Below are positions 58,009 to 64,000 of a stretch of 64,000 nucleotides of DNA, one piece after another. The stretch covers positions 248,001-312,000 of the forward strand of contig NZ_JACCCU010000003.1 of assembly GCF_013410875.1 (NCBI RefSeq), given 5' to 3'. The translations under genes were made by a program, and so were the position numbers. The stretch comes from Tunturiibacter empetritectus. GTDB lineage: Bacteria; Acidobacteriota; Terriglobia; Terriglobales; Acidobacteriaceae. Positions within the stretch are counted from its first letter, which is position 1, and every line of letters starts with the position of its first letter. The notes under the pieces were generated by a model. The model worked only from the letters and a program-made list of their open reading frames with translations, was not told where the DNA came from and did not search any database.

Positions 58009-59643
58009 CTAGCCGATGTCTTCGGACCAGTTCTCCAAGTATGCCTTGAAGTCGGACATGAACTTGCCGGCGTCTGCACCGTCTACGATGCGGTGGTCGA
58101 AGCCAAGGGTAAAGCGTTGGATAGAACGGATCGCGATGGAGTCATTGCCGTCTTTGTCGGTGATGACTTCGGCTTCCTTGTTGAGGCCGCCGATACCGAG
58201 GATCGCGCTCTGCGGTTGGTTGATGATAGGTGTGCCGAACTGCTCGCCGAAGATGCCGGAGTTGGTGAGCGTGAAGGTGCCACCGGAGATCTCGTCGGGT
58301 GCGAGTTTCTTGTTGCGCGCGCGATCGGCTACGTCGACGATGCCGCGTGCGATGCCGAGGAAGTTCTTCTCTTCGGTCTGCTTCAGAACGGGAACGATGA
58401 GGCCCCAGTCGAGCGCGACGGCGATTCCGATGTTGATGTTCTTGTTGTAGCGGATCGCTTCGCCTTCAATTGAGCCATTGACGATAGGGTGTTTGCGAAG
58501 TGCGACGATCGCGGCGCGGGTGATGAAGGGCATGTACGTGAGCTTGACGCCGTTACGCTGCTCGTACTTTGACTTCTCTTTCTCGCGGAGCTTGACGATG
58601 CGCGTCATGTCCACCTTGAAGACGGTGTGGACGTGCGGGCTGGTGCGTTTGGACTCGACCATGCGCTGCGCGATGATGGAGCGCATCTTGGTCATCGGAA
58701 CGAGCTCGCCGGGTTGCGGCTGAGGGGCAACTGGCTTGGCAGCAGCTGGCGCAGGCGCGGAGGGCGTGGGAGAAACGGACGTGGCGGAGACAGGCTTTGG
58801 ACCCTGCTCCAAGTGGCTGACGATGTCGGTCTTGGTGATGCGGCCCGAGGCTCCAGTGCCAGGAACCTGCGAGAGATCGACGTTGTTGTCTTTTGCGATC
58901 TTGCGGACCAGCGGTGAAGAACGAACGTGTTCCCCTGCAGAGGCGGAAGATACTGTTGAGACCGCAGGGGCCGAAGCGGCCGCGGATGGAGCAGGAGCAG
59001 AAGCGGCCGTAGCGGACGATTTTGCAGCGCCGCCGATAACCGCGACGACCGTGTTAATCGTGACGGTAGCGCCCTCCTGAGCCTTGATCTCGGAGAGGGT
59101 ACCGGCTACGGGCGATGGGATCTCTGCATCAACTTTGTCGGTCGAAATCTCGAAGATAGGCTCGTCGCGCTGGACGGTATCGCCCACCTTCTTAAGCCAC
59201 TTGGTAATCGTCCCCTCGGTAATGGACTCGCCCATCTGAGGCATCAGGACTTCGGTTCCCGGACCTGCGGTGGCACTGGACGGGGCTGGTGGATTGCCCT
59301 GAACTGCGGGAGGCGCATCGACCGCGGCCGGGGTGACGGTGTCCGCTGCTGGAGCGGCTGCGGTTTCAACCTTTGCGGGTGCGGCGGCAGGCGCGGAGGA
59401 CGAGCCTGCTTCGTCGATGCTGCAGACGACGGTATTGATCTGGACCGTAGTCCCTTCGGAGATTTTGATCTCCTTCAGAGTGCCGGCCGCGGGCGACGGA
59501 ATCTCCGCGTCAACCTTGTCAGTCGAGATCTCAAAGAGGGGTTCGTCCCGCTGAATGGCGTCACCCGGTTTCTTAAGCCATTTTGTGATGGTGCCTTCGG
59601 TGATGGATTCGCCCATCTGGGGCATAACTACGTCAGTCGGCAT
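58009..59643 (-). CDS. 2-oxo acid dehydrogenase E2 component (dihydrolipoyl acyltransferase)
   Basis: 544 residues from ATG 59643 (AGGGGAGAAGAGAG upstream). Two lipoyl domains, each with 'EISTDKVDAEIPSP' (lipoylated Lys), lie at about residues 1-80 and 125-205. They are joined by Ala/Pro-rich linkers, then an E3-binding domain ('RSSPLVRKIAKDNNVDLSQV', 'PGTGASGRITKTDI') and the catalytic domain with 'GFDHRIVDGADAGKFM' (HxxxDG). It may serve 2-oxoglutarate (SucB), pyruvate or branched-chain oxo acids; sequence alone does not decide. It lies downstream of lpdA and lipB. Confidence 0.92.
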   Translation of the reverse strand: MPTDVVMPQMGESITEGTITKWLKKPGDAIQRDEPLFEISTDKVDAEIPSPAAGTLKEIKISEGTTVQINTVVCSIDEAGSSSAPAAAPAKVETAAAPAADTVTPAAVDAPPAVQGNPPAPSSATAGPGTEVLMPQMGESITEGTITKWLKKVGDTVQRDEPIFEISTDKVDAEIPSPVAGTLSEIKAQEGATVTINTVVAVIGGAAKSSATAASAPAPSAAASAPAVSTVSSASAGEHVRSSPLVRKIAKDNNVDLSQVPGTGASGRITKTDIVSHLEQGPKPVSATSVSPTPSAPAPAAAKPVAPQPQPGELVPMTKMRSIIAQRMVESKRTSPHVHTVFKVDMTRIVKLREKEKSKYEQRNGVKLTYMPFITRAAIVALRKHPIVNGSIEGEAIRYNKNINIGIAVALDWGLIVPVLKQTEEKNFLGIARGIVDVADRARNKKLAPDEISGGTFTLTNSGIFGEQFGTPIINQPQSAILGIGGLNKEAEVITDKDGNDSIAIRSIQRFTLGFDHRIVDGADAGKFMSDFKAYLENWSEDIG

Positions 59644-59832
59644 GTATCTCTCTTCTCCCCTAACTTCAGGTGCGGCTTTGAGGTGCGGTAATACAGGTGC
59701 GAGCGGCAAAACCGCCCAGTATCAGCCCGGTCCGCAGTCGGGCGTGCGCAAGTGGGATTATACGGCTGCTGGGTGAAACCTGGCTGCGCGGTGCGGTTAG
59801 CGAACAGTGGCCGTCTTACGGGATCTCGCGTT

Positions 59833-60558
59833 TCATACATGCGTGGCAAGGAGTTGATCGACCGATTCACACCATAGCATCTGCCGCTCGAAGACTCGAC
59901 CGAAGTTTTTGGCGGCGGAGTTGAGAGCAGACTCCATCGTCGGCTGGCGGTTGGGGTCGGCCTCCAATTCGAGGCTCGTTACCTCTCTGTCGGTGATGCC
60001 ACAAGGGATGATCCAGTCAAAGTCTCTTAGGTCCGTGGTTACGTTGAGCGCGAAGCCATGTGAGGTGACGCCTTGAGAGACGTGGACGCCAATCGCCGCG
60101 ATTTTTTTCTCGCGGATACTTCCCCCTGCCATGGTCCAAACCCCAGTGAGCTTGCAGATGCGCTGGGTCATCACGCCGAAGTCGCCGCAGGTACGGATTA
60201 AGGCCTCTTCAAGCAAACGAACGTAGTCGACCGGGCCCAGATGTGGTCCTTTTTTGACGGGCAGGTCGCCGCGCAGGTCGATGATGGGGTAGCCAACCAG
60301 CTGGCCCGGGCCGTGATACGTCACGTCGCCGCCGCGGTTGATCTCATGTAGCTCCACTCCCCGTTGGGCCAGTTGTTCGTCGCTCGCGAGAACGTTGGAG
60401 CGATGCGCGTTCCGGCCAAGCGTCAGGACGGGCGGATGCTCCAGCATAAGAAGCGTGTCGCCTATCAGATTCTGCTTTCGCGCGGCGATGACCTGTTGCT
60501 GGATGGCGAGCGCTTCGTTGTATGGGACACGACCGAGATTGAGGAGATTGATATGCAT
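59833..60558 (-). CDS. lipB: Octanoyl-[acyl carrier protein]:protein octanoyltransferase
   Basis: Moves octanoate from ACP to lipoyl domains, the first step of lipoate assembly. 'LLMLEHPPVLTLGRNAH', the signature 'RGGDVTYHGPGQLVGYPIID', 'LTGVWTMAGGSIREKKIAAI' and 'SHGFALNVTTDL' with 'IIPCGI' (catalytic Cys/Lys) are present. 241 residues. ATG 60558 (MHINLLNLGRV) is preferred over TTG 60579. Its neighbours, lpdA and the E2 gene, are users of lipoate. Confidence 0.95.
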   Translation of the reverse strand: MHINLLNLGRVPYNEALAIQQQVIAARKQNLIGDTLLMLEHPPVLTLGRNAHRSNVLASDEQLAQRGVELHEINRGGDVTYHGPGQLVGYPIIDLRGDLPVKKGPHLGPVDYVRLLEEALIRTCGDFGVMTQRICKLTGVWTMAGGSIREKKIAAIGVHVSQGVTSHGFALNVTTDLRDFDWIIPCGITDREVTSLELEADPNRQPTMESALNSAAKNFGRVFERQMLWCESVDQLLATHV

Positions 60559-60635
60559 GAGCTTTTGTGGCTCCGGCAATTGAAGAAAACAGCCGAGCCA
60601 AAGTGGTCCGGCTGCAGTCTTAACCTTGACACGGA

Positions 60636-62054
60636 CTAGACGTTGACCGCCATGCCCTCAACGCTTGAGAAGCCGTCGAGGAGCGCCTCGGCGACCGTCG
60701 GATGCGCGTGGATGGTGAACATCATCTCTTCGAGCGTCGCCTCGAGTTCAATTGCAGTCACGGCTTCCGCGATGATCTCCGTCGCAGTAGTACCGATGAT
60801 GTGTACGCCTAGAATCTCGCCGTGCTTCGCATCCGAGATGACCTTGACGAAGCCATCGTGTGCGTCGAGGATCGTAGCCTTCGAGTTGCCGACGAACGGG
60901 AATTTGCCGACTTTGACTTGGAAGCCCTTCTCCTTCGCCTGCGCCTCGGTAAGACCGACACTGGCAATCTGCGGATCGCAGTAGGTGCAGCCCGGAATGC
61001 GCGTGCGGTTCACAGGCTTCGCAAATTTGCCCGCAATTCGAGCCGCAACCACGAGACCCGCCATGCTGCCGACGTGCGCCAACTGCGGCAAGCCCGCGAC
61101 GATATCACCGATTGCGTAGACGCCCGGCTCTGTCGTCTCCATCCATTCATTCGTAACAATGAAGCCGCGATCTGGAGTGATCTTCACCTTATCGAGACCG
61201 ACATCGTAGGTGCGTGGTGCGCGACCGACTGCTACCAGTACCTTCTCTGCTTGCTTGGTCTCGCCGGTGCCATCGGCTTTTGTAAAGTGAACGACTACTC
61301 CGTCTTTATTCTTTTCGAACTTGTCGACCTTCGCTCCGAGGTGCACGTCGATTCCACGCTTTTTGAAGAGGCGCAGAAGCTCTTTGCTAACGTCCTCATC
61401 CTCCGCGGGCACCATGCGCGGCAACGCTTCGAGGATCGTCACCTCCGCTCCGAAGCTCTTGAAGACTGAAGCAAACTCGACGCCAACTGCGCCGGATCCC
61501 ACGACCACCAGCGACTTGGGGGCGTCGTCGATTTTCAGAATCTCGTAGTTGGTCAGGATAGTCGTATCCGGCGTGTAACCCGGCAGCATGCGCGCGTCGG
61601 AACCCGTCGCGAGCACCACCTTCTTGGCCTTAATCGTGTCGGTTTTGCCATCGGCAGTCTTCACTTCGATGGTGTGAACGCCATCCTTCGCCGGACCAGT
61701 CAAACGACCGTAGCCCTTAATGGCGTTGATCTTGTTCTTCTTCATCAGGAAGTCGAGACCTTTGACGTGACGCGAGATCACATCGTCCTTGCGCGCCAGA
61801 ACGCCCTTCCAGTTCAGCTTGGGTGGCGTCACTTCGATGCCATACCGGTCGGCGTGCTTCAGGTGATCCCACAGCTCCGCAGAGAAGAGCATCGACTTGG
61901 TGGGAATGCAGCCCCAGAGCAGACACGTTCCGCCCAGCCGGTCATTCGCATCGATCAGCGCCGCCTTTAGACCGTACTGCGACGCGCGAATCGCGCAAGT
62001 ATATCCAGCGGGTCCACCGCCGAGCACTACAAGATCAAAGATTGTATCTGCCAA
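60636..62054 (-). CDS. lpdA: Dihydrolipoamide dehydrogenase
   Basis: E3 component: reoxidises dihydrolipoamide with NAD. 'DLVVLGGGPAGYTCAIRASQ' (FAD), the redox disulfide in 'GGTCLLWGCIPTKS', 'VVVGSGAVGVEFASVFKSFG' (NAD), 'GVYAIGDIVAGLPQLAHVGS' and the C-terminal 'HAHPTVAEALLDG' (catalytic His-Glu) are intact. 472 residues. The start is TTG with GGAG about 7 bases upstream. First gene of the lpdA-lipB-E2 group. Confidence 0.96.
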   Translation of the reverse strand: MADTIFDLVVLGGGPAGYTCAIRASQYGLKAALIDANDRLGGTCLLWGCIPTKSMLFSAELWDHLKHADRYGIEVTPPKLNWKGVLARKDDVISRHVKGLDFLMKKNKINAIKGYGRLTGPAKDGVHTIEVKTADGKTDTIKAKKVVLATGSDARMLPGYTPDTTILTNYEILKIDDAPKSLVVVGSGAVGVEFASVFKSFGAEVTILEALPRMVPAEDEDVSKELLRLFKKRGIDVHLGAKVDKFEKNKDGVVVHFTKADGTGETKQAEKVLVAVGRAPRTYDVGLDKVKITPDRGFIVTNEWMETTEPGVYAIGDIVAGLPQLAHVGSMAGLVVAARIAGKFAKPVNRTRIPGCTYCDPQIASVGLTEAQAKEKGFQVKVGKFPFVGNSKATILDAHDGFVKVISDAKHGEILGVHIIGTTATEIIAEAVTAIELEATLEEMMFTIHAHPTVAEALLDGFSSVEGMAVNV

Positions 62055-62291
62055 AGGAACACTCCATAGGATGTTGGGAACTCAAACACCTCAATTTTAC
62101 GCTCAAGCGATGACCTACCGACAGAAGGCCGCGATCGCACCTTTCGCGAAGAGGACTGTTGATCGTCATGAACAGACGAAGACACGTCCTGAATAAATGT
62201 CACCGACAGGTAACGAAGGAGTGAACCAGGGCGAAATTTCGGCGAAAAAGCTTGACACAGGCTTGATAATCGAAATCAGGGAGAATGTTCG

Positions 62292-62492
62292 ATGGTAAGT
62301 AATGTAGCCCGGTTGACGAGCGCACTGCGCAGCAGCGTCTTTGAGGAAGATGAAGCTGATTTGTCTCCTTCCCCGGAGACCGCGCTTACCGAAAAGATTG
62401 ACGCGGTTCGGCGCGATCTTGCCGAAACCGGGGTAGCCCTCTTCACGGATGACCGTGGCCACCGCTTTCGCCTCGTCCGCAAGCCCGCCTAG
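62292..62492 (+). CDS. Small hypothetical protein
   Basis: 66 residues, MVSNVARLTSALRSSVFEED followed by an acidic middle and 'KIDAVRRDLAETGVALFTDD' and 'RGHRFRLVRKPA'. GGGAG precedes the ATG. The next gene starts 3 bases after its stop, so they form an operon. Family unknown. Confidence 0.65.
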   Translation: MVSNVARLTSALRSSVFEEDEADLSPSPETALTEKIDAVRRDLAETGVALFTDDRGHRFRLVRKPA

Positions 62493-62495
62493 ACC

Positions 62496-63416
62496 ATGAG
62501 TGCGCTGGTCGCGGGATTTCTGCTGATCGGCTACCTGCTTGCGCCGGGCGTGATCTACCGCCTGTTCTTCTCCGCCTACATTCCTGCAAGAAGATACCAA
62601 CGCACTCGAACCGAAGAGGTTGTCTTTTCCCTGCTCGTGACGATGGTGCCCTTTGTTCTCTCGTGGATCCTGCTGGTCCATACACCCTTAGGCAAGTTGC
62701 CTACACTAGCGATCGGGCCTCCCAAGGCCGAGGCGTATCGCATCGTCTTTCGTTCGCTTCTGCCTGGTCCTGAACTTACCCCGTCAAATCCTCTTATCGC
62801 AAAAGTCCATCTGGCGGACGCTTACCTGCGTGCGTTTCTGGAGCAGGGACGTTTTCTCTTGTTGCTATGGCTCTTCTGCGCGCTCGAGGGATGGGCGTCC
62901 GGGCTGATCGTCTCGCGCTACGGCGACTACAGTACCAACCAGCGGATGCACCAGTTGTTGAAGCGCTTTTGCGACGACTTTCTGCTTACCTATGTCTCGG
63001 AATGGGAGCTGTTGTTCACCACGCGTTCCCTGTCGCGAAGCCAGCAGGACTTCGACGTAGAGATCGACGCCCTTGCAGCGGGTATTCTCTATCGCGGGAA
63101 ACTCGTCGACTGGTTTCTCGATCAAGATGGGAAGCTGGAGGGTATCTTTTTGGAACGTGCCGCGCGCTATCAGCAGGCAGAGCTCGAACGCGATCGAGAG
63201 CGCGGCGCAGAAAGGGCCCGCGAGAGTTACTGGCGCACGATTCCGGGAGCGAAGCTCTACCTCGTTGCAAGTACCATCGCGAACTACAACATTCGCTACG
63301 TCCCGCCAATGCAGCAGGACTCTACACTCGCTCAGCTGCGCGCCCGCTTCGGTGAGGAGGCGATCATCACCCCGCTGCCTCCTGACAACTTCGACGATCC
63401 CATCAACTCGCCTTAG
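62496..63416 (+). CDS. Membrane protein of unknown function
   Basis: 306 residues with three hydrophobic segments: 'LVAGFLLIGYLLAPGVIYRL', 'EEVVFSLLVTMVPFVLSWIL', and 'RFLLLLWLFCALEGWASGLI'. The cytoplasmic C-terminal half is charged, with 'DDFLLTYVSEWELLFTTRSL', 'RGKLVDWFLDQDGKLEGIFL' and 'ERAARYQQAELERDRERGAE'. It resembles the widespread family of integral proteins whose soluble part has a 'GKLVDWFLD..G.L..I.L' small-barrel motif (DUF6338-like). Function unknown. Confidence 0.7.
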   Translation: MSALVAGFLLIGYLLAPGVIYRLFFSAYIPARRYQRTRTEEVVFSLLVTMVPFVLSWILLVHTPLGKLPTLAIGPPKAEAYRIVFRSLLPGPELTPSNPLIAKVHLADAYLRAFLEQGRFLLLLWLFCALEGWASGLIVSRYGDYSTNQRMHQLLKRFCDDFLLTYVSEWELLFTTRSLSRSQQDFDVEIDALAAGILYRGKLVDWFLDQDGKLEGIFLERAARYQQAELERDRERGAERARESYWRTIPGAKLYLVASTIANYNIRYVPPMQQDSTLAQLRARFGEEAIITPLPPDNFDDPINSP

Positions 63417-63446
63417 CTTGACAGGATTATCCTGACGAATCGCTTG

Positions 63447-64000
63447 TTACGCAAGCACCTTTGCCGCATCCTTCGCAAAGTACGTCACAATAAAGTCCGC
63501 TCCAGCCCGTCGGATCGACAACAAGGACTCCATCATCGTCCGCTCAGGCTCAAGCCAGCCGCGCTGAAACGCCGCCTGTAGCATCGAGTACTCCCCCGAC
63601 ACCTGGTAGGCGCCCATCGGCAGATCATATCGTTCCCGCGCCGCACGAATCACGTCCAGATACGGCATCGCAGGCTTCATCAACAACATATCCGCGCCCT
63701 CTGCGATGTCCTGATCGATCTCGCGCATTGCCTCACGTAGATTTGCGCCATCCATCTGGTAGCTGCGACGATCACCAAACTGCGGAGCCGAATCAGCCGC
63801 CTCTCGGAATGGTCCATAGAAAGCCGATGCGAACTTCGACGCATAGCTCATCACCGGAATCTGTTCGTGGCCGCCCGCGTCGAGCGCCTCTCGAATCGCC
63901 TCAACCCGACCATCCATCATGTCTGATGGAGCAACAATATCAGCGCCTGCCTTGGCCAGAGAGGCAGCCGTCTTTGCAATCAGAGCTACACTCGAGTCGT
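63447..64000 (-). CDS. hemB: Delta-aminolevulinic acid dehydratase (partial, 5' end outside window)
   Basis: Condenses two 5-aminolevulinates to porphobilinogen in haem synthesis. The visible C-terminal part (about 184 residues) has '[20 protein letters not shown]', the first active-site Lys in '[17 protein letters not shown]', '[20 protein letters not shown]', the Schiff-base Lys in '[15 protein letters not shown]' and '[18 protein letters not shown]'. All are conserved. The gene is convergent with the membrane protein gene, 30 bases away. Confidence 0.95.
   Translation of the reverse strand, partial: DSSVALIAKTAASLAKAGADIVAPSDMMDGRVEAIREALDAGGHEQIPVMSYASKFASAFYGPFREAADSAPQFGDRRSYQMDGANLREAMREIDQDIAEGADMLLMKPAMPYLDVIRAARERYDLPMGAYQVSGEYSMLQAAFQRGWLEPERTMMESLLSIRRAGADFIVTYFAKDAAKVLA

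Noticed and set aside
63422..63434. Palindrome CAGGAT-T-ATCCTG between the convergent membrane-protein and hemB genes
   Set aside because: A one-base loop and no T run make it a poor terminator, and it is not linked to a promoter.

Overview
The window is about 64 kb of a high-GC bacterial chromosome with dense, mostly intact genes. The very long TonB-dependent receptor with an N-terminal carboxypeptidase-like (CarboxypepD_reg) domain, the style of the secreted proteins, the gene repertoire and the base composition best fit an acidobacterium of the Terriglobia type (Granulicella, Edaphobacter or Terriglobus relatives). That placement is inference; no rRNA gene is present to confirm it.

Layout. 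(1) 1-24 kb is ordinary chromosome: stress proteins of the YsnF/DUF2382 type, a DUF937-OmpA envelope protein, coaBC, nadD, a kinase-like/methyltransferase fusion, rsfS with a histone-like tail, the large Oar-like TonB receptor, rlmH, membrane proteins, accD, a PPM-type methyltransferase, tag, a DUF302 protein, an M28 peptidase, trxC, a P-loop kinase and glyA. (2) 24-34 kb is accessory: a LamG protein next to a Vps62-like protein, an ABHD18-like hydrolase, then a decayed stretch. This stretch holds a flavin monooxygenase gene cut into four pieces in mixed orientation, an Asp-box propeller gene with a frameshift, and two copies of a 172-bp repeat that look like 3' ends of a lost gene. A YncE-like propeller and an SRPBCC/ArsR pair follow. 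(3) 36.1-55.9 kb is a compact phage-derived cluster. It has a repressor facing a strong divergent promoter, small regulators, head genes (possible protease, scaffold, major capsid, connectors), tail genes, a giant fibre-like protein with a Sec signal peptide, large terminase, portal, a tail/baseplate protein and two small holin-region proteins. A HipA-like kinase and a DUF3037 protein sit between terminase and portal. No integrase, replication gene, tape measure or endolysin was recognised, so this looks like a domesticated or gene-transfer-agent-like element rather than a complete prophage. (4) 55.9-64 kb is housekeeping again: purEK, a lipoate-enzyme cluster (lpdA, lipB, E2 acyltransferase), a membrane protein and the 3' part of hemB.

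Other signals. Two families of short dispersed repeats occur in intergenic gaps: a palindromic element at 24.2, 35.4 and 49.7 kb, and a 54-bp element at 36.0, 39.6 and 40.6 kb. Several genes have no Shine-Dalgarno sequence but carry a -10-like hexamer exactly 6 bases before the start codon, which suggests leaderless transcripts.
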